Below, one piece after another: positions 26,601 to 32,600 of a DNA stretch of 64,000 nt. The notes under the pieces were generated by a model. The model searched no databases, had not been told where the DNA came from, and was given only the letters and a program-made list of their open reading frames with translations. The stretch's first letter is position 1. The number at the start of each line of letters is the position of its first letter. The stretch covers positions 62,001 to 126,000 of the forward strand of contig CAJNDS010000188.1 in NCBI GenBank assembly GCA_905221605.1. The letters run 5' to 3'. The stretch is from Symbiodinium natans (lineage: Eukaryota; Sar; Dinophyceae; Suessiales; Symbiodiniaceae). Made by a program: the position numbers and the translations under genes.

Positions 26601-29007
26601 GACCGAGGTGGTCCATGTCACAGGTTCTGCTCAGGTATGTCAGGCCAGCCGTTGTACAAATCGGATTCCATGGCCATCGCCGTTGGGCTCACCAAGGCAT
26701 ACCAAGGCTGTGTCTGCACAGGCGCAGCGGCGCAGCGGCGCAGCACTTCCAGTTTTTGTTTTGGGTGAGCCTAGTTTCAGCGGTGGACTGAAAGACGTTT
26801 TTAGGGGACGGGCTGTTTCTATTATACTATCATACTGTGATACCATTATACTACTGTATTATCCTAGTATACCATTCCCATTCTACCATTATGTTATTAT
26901 ACTATTAGGGGGTGTTTTGGTGTTTTGGCTGAGGTGGCGGCAACGTCCAATGGAAGGGGGCCCGGCCCTAGTCCGAGGTGTCCTGTGCCTTCCATTCAGT
27001 GCATTGAAAACCAAAACTGTGGCAAGAAAACGTTTGCATAATAGTTTAATAGTAGAATAGTATAATAGTAGAACAGTATAATAGTAGACTAGTATAATAG
27101 TAGAATAGTATATTGGTATAATCGTATAACCTCTTTCCGCCGCAAACACCCAGCCTTAGCCAGAGACTGCACAAAACCTTGTGTCCGCCGAGTGTGAGGC
27201 AGCTGCTGACAATTGGGGTCTAGTGTGTAGGGCTTCAAGGTTCATGTTCGTGCTCTTGTGTGTCGAGGTTGGGCTTTGCAGGATGCAGGGTCTTTGCGCT
27301 GACAAATCTTACGATCGTGCATCTCACTTGGGATCTGCACCTCTTGGTACTACCTCACGGCCAGCGGCAAGCTTGCTTGTCTTTGCGGTGTTGAGGGCCA
27401 TACCTCCTCCACTTCTCTTGCAATCCACGTGTTTGTGCTGAGTTTCGCTAATAAGCTAGACGTTGGGCATGCCCTTCCCGAAGCCCGGCTCGCAACATCT
27501 GAAGGTATCCTGAGGGCCTCATAGTCCCAAGCTCCCCAGCTCATTGGCTTGAGAATGGCCCAGCTACTGAGGCAGCAGTGTGAAGGAGGAGAGGGTTATA
27601 TGAAACCCTGCAGGCTCCCAGATTTCAGCATGGGCCAGCTGGGTTCGTTGTCGTTTGTGCAGATCGCGGTAGTTCTTTGGACTCTGAAAGTTTCTGGGCC
27701 ACGTGTGGCCGGTTCCATCGAGATTCCCGAGCATAGATTTCAGGGAGGAAAATTTTGAAGGCACTTTGATGCAAATTCTGAGTGGAACATGACACAAGAG
27801 CCGTGCTCTCTTCTTCTGATTCTTGTTTCGCGCGCCGTGTGGGTGTCAAAGCTTGTCTTGGGACTTGGCTAAAGGCACGACGTCAAGAACAGCAAAACAT
27901 GCGGTTGGGGGGAGCTTCAGGCGATGCTGTCCCTGTTCCTTGAACAACTTCTCCGAACTTCTTTGCTAACTTTCCGAACTTCCTGATCTACCTGGCATTC
28001 CTGCCGTGGAGTTCCTCGGACGTGTGGTCCCTTTGAAGGTTCTAGGGACGTGTTGTGTCTGACCGGTCCTGCATAGACTTCTTCAGTGCATAGCAGCATG
28101 TCGAGGAGCACATTTGCTCTGACTCTCTCAACCCTCAAGCCGCAGATGTTGCAGGAGAACCTGCCTCCGCCTCCTCAAGCTTTGGTGTCCCTAAACGCCG
28201 CAGACTCAGACTTAGATGTTGCAGAATCGCTCTCAGCTGCTTCTTTTTTCAGGGTTGAAGGTTCAGTACTAGTACCGTCCTCCTAAGAAAGGAATGAAGA
28301 TCTGTCGCAGCAATGACATCTGAAACAACCGTCCAGACAGTATGACACTTTGCCGCCTCGAACACTGCCATCCTGTGGCCACTGATTCTTTGGCAGCAGT
28401 GATTTCAATCTGTTGCTAAACTGTCCCAGCCTCGACCCAGTACAGATTCAGGTTTAAACACCTATCAGTCCAGCTGCCGAGCACCTTCGATCTTTAACTT
28501 CTTGCTCTTGCTTAGGGTTTAGGGTTTAGGGTTTAAGGTTTAGGGTTTAGGGTTTAGGGTTTAGGTTCAAAAAAACTTCCACAGGTTGTTCAACTCGAAT
28601 GGGTGACATCTGTCACATAGCTGTCAGACGATCTTCAGGCTTCATGTTCGATAGGTCAGTATTCACAGCGTAGGGTAGGCAGGCACCAAGCTCCTGGTTT
28701 GGCTCAGAAAGGTTTAGAGTAGGGCGCGGCTTGACGAAGGAAGGACGCAACAAAAAGACGCAGACTTCGGAATTCAAGAATGCTGCTTGCAGAGATGTTC
28801 GGCAAGTTATAAGTTGTTCAGCGCTGCACTATGCCTTCGGATGCTCTACAAGTAACAAGCCAGGGTGCCTGTGCGCGCGTGCATCGGTAGCCTGGACATC
28901 CTCTCGCAAGAAGCCCTGAAGTTGTCTGAAGCCCCTAAAAAGCAAAGGCCGTCCAACGCTTGGTCCTGGACGAGGGCGATCGCCTCATTGAGGAAGGCTT
29001 CGAGCAG
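8010..29007 (+). CDS. DEAD-box RNA helicase, RecA1 domain, at least six exons
   Basis: Family knowledge: DEAD-box proteins are ATP-dependent RNA helicases. Exons seen: 8010-8083 (motif I, GRDIVGLAPTGSGKT), 13410-13446 (motif Ia, LVLTPTRELALQ), 13802-13860 (GG motif, KVVLGGVDHER), 14095-14134 (QREQLKTELPSLI), 14684-14761 (motif Ib, VATPGRLRALCE), 28948-29007 (motif II, LVLDEGDRLIEEGFEQ). From 13410 on all phases agree, acceptors are AG before G, and donors are GT, GA, GC, GT and GC. Motif II reads DEGD instead of DEAD. A segment between motifs I and Ia is missing; 9365-9416 (FAVPVLLRTVPE) fits in phase. The last intron is 14,186 nt and holds the copia element. Q motif, clear motif III and the RecA2 half were not found before eIF1A begins, so the gene may be truncated, split or enclose eIF1A. 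The subfamily is not identified. Confidence 0.8.
8660..8693 (+). repeat. Interstitial telomere-like repeat, TTTAGGG
   Basis: Five TTTAGGG units ending in TTTATC. Confidence 0.95.
9365..9416 (+). CDS. Candidate helicase exon between motifs I and Ia
   Basis: After a TGCCCAG acceptor, one base completes the Thr codon left open by the motif I exon. The frame then reads ADHDRFAVPVLLRTVPE up to GAG, followed by a GC donor. DEAD-box proteins have an AF-x-x-P-hydrophobic stretch right after GSGKT, and FAVPVLL resembles it. The extra DHDR and the acceptor followed by C rather than G weaken the call. Confidence 0.35.
9482..9660 (-). repeat. Degenerate telomere-like repeat, CCCTAAA with CCCTTAA/CCCTTAG variants
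   Basis: About 25 units in CCCTAAA orientation. The first half is dominated by 8-mer variants (CCCTTAAA, CCCTTAGA), the second by the 7-mer. It is the most degenerate block in the window. Confidence 0.9.
10062..10172. mobile_element. Fold-back (MITE-like) element, family D copy 1
   Basis: Ends are imperfect inverted repeats around TTTGGGGGTTTCCGAAAT and its complement. The left half (GTTTCCGAAATTTAGCGG, TACCTTCTTGGGGTCCT) recurs in reverse orientation at 39,060-39,170, which shows a dispersed family. No ORF. Confidence 0.7.
10453..10527 (+). CDS. Candidate exon, unidentified
   Basis: A 25-codon segment between a GTCCCAG acceptor and a CAG/GTGGAG donor, reading DKVVARLRRLYGEERYDELR, a charged, probably helical peptide. 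It lies between helicase motifs I and Ia, but its phase does not connect directly with either neighbour. It may belong to another transcript or be chance. Confidence 0.3.
11334..11366 (+). repeat. Interstitial telomere-like repeat, TTTAGGG
   Basis: Four to five units, the last TTTAAGG. Confidence 0.95.
11547..11622. repeat. (CT)n microsatellite
   Basis: About 75 bp of CT dinucleotide with single interruptions, followed by a C/G-rich segment that contains two copies of CCCCTGGCGTCCCCC. Confidence 0.95.
12072..12099 (+). repeat. Interstitial telomere-like repeat, TTTAGGG
   Basis: Four TTTAGGG units. Confidence 0.95.
12471..12531 (+). repeat. Interstitial telomere-like repeat, TTTAGGG
   Basis: About eight TTTAGGG units including a TCTAGGG variant and one extra G. 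Confidence 0.95.
12641..12744. mobile_element. Fold-back (MITE-like) element, family E copy 1
   Basis: The right part (AATCCCTATTCAGGA, TTAGTAACAGGGGGAA) is nearly identical to that of the element at 33,543-33,669. The left end GTTCCCCCCCGGTAC is a degraded inverted match to the right end. It also contains an internal AATAGGGG/CCCTATT inversion. Confidence 0.65.
13928..14030. mobile_element. Fold-back (MITE-like) element, family B
   Basis: Terminal inverted repeats of 27 bp start with GGGTGGTTGTCAAAATAATG on the left and match at about 23 of 27 positions. It sits inside the helicase intron between the GG and QREQL exons. No coding capacity. Confidence 0.7.
14504..14528 (+). repeat. Interstitial telomere-like repeat, TTTAGGG
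   Basis: Three to four units. Confidence 0.9.
14636..14676 (-). repeat. Interstitial telomere-like repeat just upstream of the TPGR exon
   Basis: Six CCCTAAA-type units end seven bases before helicase exon 14,684. The acceptor reads CTCTTTACAG. This is a homology-supported case of a CCCTAAA block next to a 3' splice site. Confidence 0.95.
14791..14880 (+). repeat. Telomere-like repeat with 9-bp variant TTTATAGGG
   Basis: Units alternate between GGTTTATAGGG, GGTTTACAGGG and TTGATAGGG rather than the plain 7-mer. The block starts 29 bases after helicase exon 14,684-14,761, in the opposite orientation to the upstream block. A similar variant array occurs at 39,428-39,560. Confidence 0.9.
14881..14965. 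mobile_element. Fold-back (MITE-like) element, family C copy 1
   Basis: The core TAGAATAGAATCCCCTTAAA followed by GGGACCC and GCACCCCTAT recurs, reverse-complemented, at 39,880-39,990. The ends (GGGGGTTCGC and its approximate complement before CATTCG) are poorly conserved. Confidence 0.65.
14966..15894. other. Intron sequence, no supported exon
   Basis: Inside the 14.2-kb helicase intron. A short word, GCGAGCATTGTGTTTGCAAG and variants, recurs at least four times at 15,170-15,450 and once near 15,730 in scattered form. Open frames of 100-195 codons overlap one another here without a domain signature. Confidence 0.4.
15895..15945 (+). repeat. Interstitial telomere-like repeat, TTTAGGG
   Basis: Seven exact TTTAGGG units. 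Confidence 0.95.
16155..16229 (-). repeat. Telomere-like repeat, left part of the retrotransposon target
   Basis: About eleven CCCTAAA units, interrupted at 16,229/16,230 by the LTR retrotransposon and continuing at 25,943. The last five bases before the element (16,225-16,229, CCCTA) are repeated at 25,943-25,947 as the target-site duplication. Confidence 0.95.
16230..16435 (+). repeat. 5' long terminal repeat
   Basis: 206 bp, from TGCGGAGCTGCAG to TTGCCCCCGTA. It matches the 3' LTR at 205 of 206 positions; the difference is ACTGGCCCATG here against ACTGGGCCATG. It starts TG but ends TA instead of the usual CA. Promoter elements could not be assigned. Confidence 0.95.
16436..16447 (+). promoter_or_regulatory. 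Primer-binding site for an initiator-Met tRNA half
   Basis: GGTTATGAGCCC directly abuts the LTR. It is complementary to GGGCUCAUAACC, the anticodon stem-loop of initiator Met tRNA. Ty5 of yeast and Drosophila copia are known to be primed from this internal region of a cleaved tRNA rather than from its 3' CCA end. Confidence 0.75.
16497..17594 (+). CDS. Gag N-terminal part
   Basis: First ATG of the element; 365 codons to a stop at 17,592. The protein is low in recognisable motifs: acidic and Gln/Ser-rich at first (about residues 10-150), then a compact segment with YPLGMTPEKQYLPGQVFYTD and a Pro/Gly-rich stretch. The last residues are out of frame: the next segment begins at 17,540 in the -1 frame and continues the Gag-like sequence without a gap. 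A single-base deletion near 17,535-17,545 explains this best. No slippery heptamer typical of programmed -1 shifting is visible. Confidence 0.8.
   Translation: MDMLRRRSEPGLSSAANEAEENRGDGGEERQQVVQALTDGREVAMIQPTSQVENEVVPGPAANPFWSERAQEEMRLRQSRPASLPASGGDRSGEHTRRPPSLQDLLGQEPAPVERPSSGLMGQMERGTIGGAQVEEELIPDVGGEEQSEDMAVVKRALKELLVQTKELGNRLHRVEEKSYTSAASGSASRARSTGVVDANAAYPLGMTPEKQYLPGQVFYTDGMGGFWTVLPDGTWLPIEGYDLPKGCDLQSLPGSRKGDVQVEDEKEVPMMHVAEGKKPSRLPPLNYPTGGPASGGYASGPPGLTHVPITSLPSGADGSAAPVGNQPGFVSARETAKRTQQDRVDIQWWMMFRIGGKWSLGSWN
17540..19705 (+). CDS. Gag C-terminal part and first protease-like domains
   Basis: Frame 2 continuation of Gag. It holds a CCCH finger (GCKFGSRCKFRH) and a CX2CX4HX4C knuckle (CFECGAVGHLQPQC) around 18,600-18,735, then a Gly/Lys-rich linker. 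Two retropepsin-like starts follow: VALVDTAATHLAR (19,069 on), then about 160 residues later MLDSGASHPLR (19,557 on). The second matches the copia D-S-G-A motif; the first has Ala in place of the Gly. The frame ends at 19,705, but homology leaves it at about 19,635, where a 10-bp unit (GTGTTGGTAT/GTGTTGGTGT, 19,625-19,644) is duplicated and moves the reading to the next segment. Confidence 0.85.
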   Translation: MVDDVPYRWKMVAGKLELEKVPLTAVTPGIGHGLPQGPGGRVSLPPGAVVPRGMPIIGDSSGTERPEALGKHVMSLPTLADYTPSNPTALGDWIAMIEPMLSSLTDTGRVWWQCVYSKAYQAYAKWLSVSPLERLGIKAELEGLKVVQTVHVLLEQRAVSLLLQAIPERLKTEIVSTRMLGSVMIFYKLLTVYQPGGANERSTMLNFLVQPSSATSISEAIKGVRQWAQWRSRLRELRAAEPDATLLIKGLDGLSSALLTKHPTVHFRVASFREKLGVDYSPTSETATQLAEMLQAEFELLLHSAGDQEVKQDSDAKKRARLNKAQKGTGDETEEGDKGKGKGKRYSGDGERPFCWIYGKTDAGCKFGSRCKFRHDKDSLERGRCFECGAVGHLQPQCPYKDGVSSNVDSNPERNRSKGNSPKGGKGGKGAKWGNAKKAEVAEGGDETANAGLDKGSASPSSPSTPNQVLAEALEVLKSMKLSSAPSASSGDPSVRMLCDSGLLQQEGRVALVDTAATHLARTLFPWECVPDTTVMVQSALGGVTMRITEKGTLIREDNGPLIIPLWLILEFGANLTVINGMCHVGAKSSLDQLLWFEHGCLVMDYKTAEKMVLHAERQRASWSHSQWRNGRADCGVGSSDATLLPKQGEGRGVCVLRVARVSDTNECSGMGMLDSGASHPLRSLRPGEQLPQQKVLVCVGVFSCWISGDVYYPRWDPGNS
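19278..23576 (+). CDS. Pol segment: protease end, MTase-like, integrase, 2OG-oxygenase-like
   Basis: Meaningful from about 19,635 (residue 120). Residues 120-200 finish the protease (TPGGTLV, HPVLGELRV). Residues about 290-560 resemble a C5-cytosine methyltransferase: HLFSG (298-302), GGPPCRTVS with Cys353, and MESPGDP with Glu429. Integrase follows: HHCC at His593, His598, Cys605, Cys608, and catalytic Asp632, Asp782, Glu818 with 35 residues between the last two. An acidic insert widens the Asp632-Asp782 gap to 149 residues. Residues about 1120-1270 resemble a 2OG-Fe(II) oxygenase barrel: His1181-x-Asp1183, GDYKDGQLWVE, His1249 and Arg1258 (LHGPMPWKGNR). After residue about 1355 the correct reading moves to the -1 frame near a run of five A. 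Confidence 0.85.
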   Translation: MGCVTWVPNLRWTSSCGLNMAVWLWITKQLKRWFCMLKGSVRLGPILNGGMEGRTVESVRLMPRCCRSREKAEEYAFYVWPGSLTPMSVQEWACWTREPHILSDHFVLVNSFRSKRCWYVLVSLAVGSREMCITPGGTLVTPEMVDPLVPIGKASALVGLRVQWRGGKCTASHPVLGELRVRDLNGCPCLEKEVALQIIDEMDWCSPKQALKVARMVQGCPNTDNEVAVKASLQSAARTASANEEEFVQACWRFLRWYYGDIPDNMLMELLPRGDIAALPFNRHKRRRLARAKRVVVHLFSGKQKWHFPSRDVEVLELDLKKGGDLHNSSVWKYLLHLAAEGKVVAVVGGPPCRTVSRLRGEDGGPPVLRRRCGPERLGLKSLPWPHQELAQKDGVLLLKMLFLYDVAVHSRCGTAEVINGSSVFFGMESPGDPELIGKDFSQNGKTVLSAEDLVDGSQEGFSSPTFWSWPEVKSFCERYGMYAAHFDQGALGHALVKPTTFLVSDMELWESLEQVRVVVPWSATFASTLEERIGQSSIWARWAFGLVKRIRHRLAQWLHEGDAERAAMVSKKEEREGTLRRLTAEERAFRDHCLRGHIPFRRDCQICVSAAGKERRHLRRKHGDAYALSLDLAGPYKCSKDAHQQKPRHAVIGVYQFPMLDPNVGRPPEKEEDADEVEDQVADEGAGVGEWLGDAVANFEEEDSVPVEPAPVLEAEVLKIHASEKSWKELKDHLTQPVRMINFVMVEPIVDKQQTTVLSAVQRMMVRLQRHGYPVLRIHSDRAGEFVNARFRSFCETRLIYRTTGDPGVPQTNGRAEACVGLFKRGVRSLLKEARLGPAYWALAARHWSMLRWQKAERELGLNPKALLPFGAQIQVKRRPWELLGPDGTKKGRQWVDRTQPALLLGPCDDLPGGYWVEAQGTAKDPDELVLFPCTTIFSNIKEPPELELEGVVEEQELSPPEHRLKGKKPALRFADEEGPPLPPPRDPPVRHRLLEKSPASSLRGHVGSLRLLRKRGESPPLEIFEDDMQGLGELEENADVEDNVPGDEYWPTCCSPHENAYLVCKSETAEDGTQLEKEEQKAKSMYEKSMYDYVDCEELLEGIVYPKRVNRRGGINNWCTSTRALVLGHYTHGGVCGITKETHRRPWLCRYLASFVRHHNHEAKFSALQISCNAPVSLHRDSHNEKHCCNYVCVFGDYKDGQLWVEDEKVLEEGAEVVEQSYGKKVLPGKLVDIHWNFMSFFPRKLHGPMPWKGNRVSLTGYTPVFMERLSYKDRCYLLQCKFPLPEPQAEEGEKRKWLKMTLKETSLDDLAEEVDYAVFEAHQWALEEHLSIRRLIAEQECCVLDEFHGSANESNGKKDQRLENGWLKQKGLRNSSRSFWSKQLKFSKWYKKIPRLRQQRRLSSCKQKQSLHKKPCKSWKSGGNHCRTR
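23423..24679 (+). CDS. Reverse transcriptase segment
   Basis: Frame 2, open in truth from about 23,350 with a charged, probably coiled-coil lead (EEQLSKFLVKAAQ). The copia-type RT follows: RARICACGNF, the first catalytic Asp in LDISKAFLTA (Asp157), RKALYGLAESPAAW, and GLYVDDFLMAG with Asp269 and Asp270. All three catalytic aspartates are present, so the RT fold looks intact. The stop at 24,679 lies beyond a -1 shift near 24,525-24,545, after which the sequence continues in the next frame as TRPDLAFCTSQLSLW, the usual copia connection. Confidence 0.9.
   Translation: MVKAAQVQQMVQENTALEAAEEVEFLQTKTIPTQEAMQELEKWRESLSDEVTSLVKELEVVEPTTQEKLDKLAEEPNAPVIEYVPSLVVFTRKQGTGRRRARICACGNFISSTAATEYEGPRSLSRHSLYAPGLDSTTFRCQVRHAACMVWIIAGLDISKAFLTAPMNRAQREGRLVVVQPPRAAVKLGLCTKEERWIVRKALYGLAESPAAWVEWRDQRLQGMSWVSKDGQAMSFQRSNADPSLFLIMAQEKPEGASKLVGTMGLYVDDFLMAGTMTVLREALEQIRKEWKTSEPEFCGPGCGDGFLKFLGVQIWYRNGSFFLNQEDFVRDLLNRRGYHFDETGTGSNLPMVKETPGEEEEVDIPSLRAAQGAGWQSKLDLIWLSAQASCLCGHPEGRDLWLKRLRRYFDTLLQLQR
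24547..25548 (+). CDS. RNase H remnant and C-terminal membrane/Cys tail
   Basis: Frame 1. Residues about 5-45 continue the RT connection; the RNase H domain begins with SYADASF (Asp76) and STAEAEL (Glu116, Glu118). The central part of RNase H, normally some 60 residues with the next catalytic Asp, is absent: VRSLVDRGYM runs straight into GEYMIADLLTKL. An in-frame deletion near 24,935 is the likely cause. After RNase H come about 150 extra residues: a hydrophobic helix LVAYLVAAIILWELAWCLF followed by basic residues, then GGNCMHASSDCDVL and CKHCLKDGW, a Cys/His pattern that could bind zinc. The stop is at 25,546, followed by about 190 bp to the 3' LTR. Confidence 0.85.
   Translation: MAIKTRPDLAFCTSQLSLWTSRRPRFVVKKAEEVFRYLAATPTLGLTFGAIATCEKERNEVLRYGRGVKVVESYADASFAAGENEKSHSGAVVVWGDCPVMWATQRQSTVALSTAEAELHASIEGAGVRSLVDRGYMVIAHLRGEYMIADLLTKLMSGQVYAKQKALWGLQLLVQGTDLKRASLAMAVMMVAASLQGMATGGEEVSNAGFFCSEEGVCKVANTSTVMVLAQGIEMVINNSDLVAYLVAAIILWELAWCLFRRLYKWLWIKKVVVIPASATLYTTVGGNCMHASSDCDVLRYSQPRAKTLCKHCLKDGWVVNAEFLGEERAAGT
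25726..25736 (+). promoter_or_regulatory. Polypurine tract
   Basis: GACAGGGGGAG directly precedes the 3' LTR, the expected position of the plus-strand primer. A palindrome CCTAGGAAATCCTAGG lies just before it. Confidence 0.7.
25737..25942 (+). repeat. 3' long terminal repeat
   Basis: 206 bp, the same limits and length as the 5' LTR with one substitution. It is followed by CCCTA (25,943-25,947), the second copy of the target-site duplication. Confidence 0.95.
25943..25970 (-). repeat. Telomere-like repeat, right part of the retrotransposon target
   Basis: About three and a half CCCTAAA units that continue the array at 16,155-16,229 in register once one CCCTA copy is discounted. Confidence 0.95.
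26068..26165 (+). repeat. Interstitial telomere-like repeat, TTTAGGG
   Basis: Fourteen nearly exact TTTAGGG units directly after GATTAAG. It is an inverted partner of the CCCTAAA block at 25,943-25,970, with 97 bp between. Confidence 0.95.
26817..26906 (+). repeat. TATTATAC/TACTATTA array, left arm
   Basis: A low-complexity array of 10-12-bp units such as ATTATACTATC and ACCATTATACT. Its reverse complement forms the array at 27,037-27,130; 130 bp of GC-balanced sequence lies between. Confidence 0.85.
27037..27130 (-). repeat. ATAGTATAATAGTA array, right arm
   Basis: Units of about 10 bp (AATAGTAGAATAGTATAATA), the inverse of 26,817-26,906. A third array of the same kind is at 35,609-35,760. 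Confidence 0.85.
28511..28566 (+). repeat. Interstitial telomere-like repeat, TTTAGGG
   Basis: Eight units with one TTTAAGG, in the intron 380 bp upstream of the helicase motif II exon. Confidence 0.95.
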
Positions 29008-29099
29008 GCAGCAGCCACAACACTTCAGCCTAAAACCAGCCTTGCAGCGAGCAGGAGCCAAACGACCTCAGCTTAAAAACAATCTCAGGGCCCAGAAAG

Positions 29100-29207
29100 G
29101 GGACCCACCATCTCGCCACGGTCACAGCCTGCAAAAACACCGTTCTACAACTTCAATCGGCATTTTCCAAGGCCGTGTCTGGGCCGACACTGCACAGCTG
29201 CGGGTAA
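29100..29207 (+). CDS. Possible last helicase exon with altered motif III
   Basis: An AAAG acceptor before G leads in phase with the motif II exon into 35 codons and a TAA. The peptide contains NTVLQLQSAFSKAVSG, which resembles the sequence around DEAD-box motif III (SAT) but lacks the Thr. If real, the protein would stop inside RecA1 and lack the RecA2 half. It may equally be chance. Confidence 0.25.
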   Translation, partial: GTHHLATVTACKNTVLQLQSAFSKAVSGPTLHSCG

Positions 29208-29605
29208 AGGGTTTAGGTCGGGTGCCGGACTTCGAGGTATTGCGGGCAGCTGTTGCGCCAACCTACTGCCGCGACAGTTCACGTGAATCCCCGCGACGTC
29301 GCCTTTTTCGGCTCGGTTCAGCGCTGTCGTGCGAAGCCTTGGGTGTGCTAGTCTGAACTTTTCCTGCGAAGCAGCCGGGAGCCCAGAAGAATCGGTGCTT
29401 GCACGGGTAACAACCTTGCCTTATTTTTTCATATAAGGCCAAATAAGTCTTCAGATCTATTCGGCATCGTGCCCAGGGGTTGGTGGAACAATCAATTAGT
29501 TTCAGCTTTGTGACAGAGCCCTCATATCATTGAAGAGCCTTCGCTCTCACGTCCGAAATTCTGGGGGCAAATCCTCACCTAATTGGCCCATCCAGGTTTG
29601 CCGTC

Positions 29606-32600
29606 ATGCCCAAAAACAAGCTTGGTGGCAACAAAGCGAAGCGTGCCAAGGCTGGACATGCCAGGGGTTTGGGGTTTAGGGTTTAGGGTTCAGGGTTTAA
29701 TTTAGGGTTTAGGGTCCTCTTTCCTGGCTACCTGCCTTCATGACAACAGCCATGATTATGGCAGGGCTCTCGATAAAGTCATGCATGGGATGTGATAGGT
29801 AGCGATAGGTATACATCAGCTCACTCCCAGGACCCTTTGTCATCCATCACCAGAACTTCAGAAACACAGAAGGAAAGCTTCAGAGAGGTTTGAGGTGTCA
29901 TGATTTGGACTTCGCCAGGCCCACGCGCCTTTTTCTATCCCAGACCTACGACACTTTGATTCAAAAAACTACTGCGCACCTCCAAGAAACTGAGCTTTCG
30001 ATCCGATTCTATGGATCTAAACATGAATCCGCTGAGAGTCATCTCCGCAGGCAGCAATGCTCCAGGGCTTCGCAGTTCATAGCACAACAGGAAGCCCCCA
30101 AGAAACTATCGGAGACCACTCAAGTACTTCTGCCATAAAGGAAGGTTCAACTGCTCGAAAAGACGGTAAGCATTTCGCATACATACACACATCAATGTAT
30201 GTATGTACATATTATGAGTCATTTGTTTGCTTATGCTTTTTGTGCGCGGGTACGTTGTTGTGCTTGTTGTGTTTGTTGTGCTTGTTGTGTTGCTGTTTGT
30301 TTGTTTTGTTTGTTTGTGTTGTTTGCTTGTTGTTTGTCGCCTGTTTGTGTGTTGTTTTGTTTGTTTGTTTGATTGTTTGTTGTTTGTTTGTTGTTGTTGT
30401 TTGTTAGTTGTTGGTTTGGTGTTTGTTTGGTGTTTGTTTGGTGTTTGTTTGGTGTTTGTTTGTTGTTTGTTTCGTGTCGGTTGTCGGCTTGTCGCTTTTC
30501 GGCTCGTCGCTGGTCGCTCGTCGCTCGTCGCTTGCCGCTGCTGCCGCCGCTGCTGCCGCCGCTGCTGCTGCCCCTGCTGCTTCTGGTGGTGCTGTTTCTG
30601 GTGCTGGTGCTGGTGCTATTGCTGCTGCTGTTGCTGGTACTGGTTGGCTGTCGGTTGTTGGTTGTTTGGTGTTGTCGTTCGTAACCACGCTCTCGCCTGA
30701 TTCCTAGACTCCTCTTTTTGGATGTCGTGCAGCCGGCGGGGCTTCTGGCTCGAAGCCTGCGCGGTCTTCCGCGGTCACAGTGCCGATGAGCCTTCGTTGC
30801 TCCAACTTTTTTTTCGGCCTAGGAGGCGCAATACGGTGCACTTATTTTGGCTACACGTCTGACCTACGTTGTGGACAGACTTCTCCTCAGAAAAAGGGTC
30901 CGTGTCTTTTTTTCTGGCATGACAGCGGAGGTGGCTAGCAAAACTCCCTGGATGGACCCCAACTGGCTTGTGCAGGATTGCATCAAAAGGATGTCGTGAA
31001 AGCTTGATGTGTCCGTCTTGTGCAGGATTAGCACGTGCTGCCAGACGGAGAATCAAACCACCCTTTCAGGCCCTTCAAGCAGATTCTGGCTCAAGCAACC
31101 GCAGAATTCAACATCCTGTCAATGCAAGGGTCCTCCAAGAAATGTCCCTCTTGCTTCTCCACGCGCTCTTGCGTTGATGTCTCGGGGGAAATCTTATAAA
31201 GCAGGCGAGCACGGAGGGCAACAAGAAGGAGCTCGAGTTCAAGGAAGACGGGCAGGCAAGGCAATGAAGTTCTTGTTGCTACTCGTTGCTGGAGTTGGGC
31301 AAGAAACGGCGTCCAGTTCAGTAATGCTTGGGGGGGAGGGATTCGGCTTCTGTTCTCGGATTGATGTGCAGGATTGCGATGAAGGGGTACCGTGCAATCC
31401 AGAGTCCACCCAACATGGCGTGGATCGTGGGCGGCATAGCTTCTGACACCCTACACCGCCACAGAACTTGGAAGTTACAGCCTAAACCAAAAAATCATTC
31501 AATGGGGACTCGGACCTCAAGCATGGAATCAGGAGACCGCTCGAATGAGCATCTCATAGTAGGTGGATCACCATGCAGCTTGAACTTTAGCCCGTGCCAT
31601 ATCAGGAGTACGGCCAGATTACCCGCATGTTGGGCAACGGCCGCTGCGACGTGCAGTGCGTGGACGGAGTGAAGCGGCCGCTTGCCTGAGATTTTGGCAG
31701 GGCCTCGATGGTTTCTTGTCCTGGGCCAACTGTCAGTTCAGGCCAACTTGACAAACAAAAACTCGCAGACACCAAAGGCAGTTGGGCAGCGCAAGCCTCA
31801 GCGGCTGACAGCTAAGGCTTTGCCACATCCGCGGTTGCTCGGCCTGTAATCTCTATGTCTCGCAACTTTCAATTCCCAAATTGGCTATAGCATCAGTTAA
31901 CCCCCCCTAAACCCTAAACCCTAAACCCTAAACCCTAAACCCTAAACCCTAAACCCCACCTCGAGGTCAGCTAAGCGGGTGGCAAAAAAAAACTCCACCT
32001 CGAGATTCTTTGGCAATACGTAAGCCACACAATGGTTGAACCAAGCGCAACATAGCACAGCCCCAAGGCAGAGGCCTATTGACCCTTGAAGAGCTTTAAC
32101 ATCGCCCAGGTTTAGGGTTTAGGGTTTAGCGTGTAGGGTTTAGGGTTTAGGAGGTTTTTGTGGCTCCACCACGCACCAGTGAGGTAAGATGAGAAAAAAG
32201 GTTTGGTGCAACCAGGGCGACATTGTGCTGGTATCTCTTCGCGACTTCCAGGCTGGTGTACAGGTTTCGGGTTTTGGGTTTAGGGTTTCGGGTTTCCTTC
32301 GGCTTGAGTTGAGCGGATTCAAGTCTCCTGGCTTAAAAGTCTGCGAATTAGAAGAAGCTTCGGATAGCACAACCCCCAAACTCTAAACCTTAAACCCTAA
32401 ACCCTAAACCCTGTAGGTGGCTCGCCCCTACAGTCATAGGCACTGTGGCGTGGGAACGAGCTGGGCAGTAAGGGCAGCAGGCGAGTCTCTTCTGACAAGG
32501 TGGCAGTCTCCTCACACCTTGAAACTGCAAAGCAGCCAACCTGTACTACGGTAGCATCTCAATTGTCTCAACTGCACGATGCAGGATGAGAAAGGCGACA

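Larger units (their letters stand above)
26166..28510. other. Rest of the 14.2-kb helicase intron
   Basis: No exon is supported. It holds two inverted arrays of TACTAT-type repeats (26,817-26,906 and 27,037-27,130). Open frames at 26,269-26,603 and 27,549-27,758 read peptide-like sequence but show no family motif and no consistent splice borders. Confidence 0.4.

Noticed and set aside
30227-30707. Cys/Val/Leu-rich frames of up to 157 codons
   Set aside because: They arise from TTGTTTG repeats inside eIF1A intron 1.
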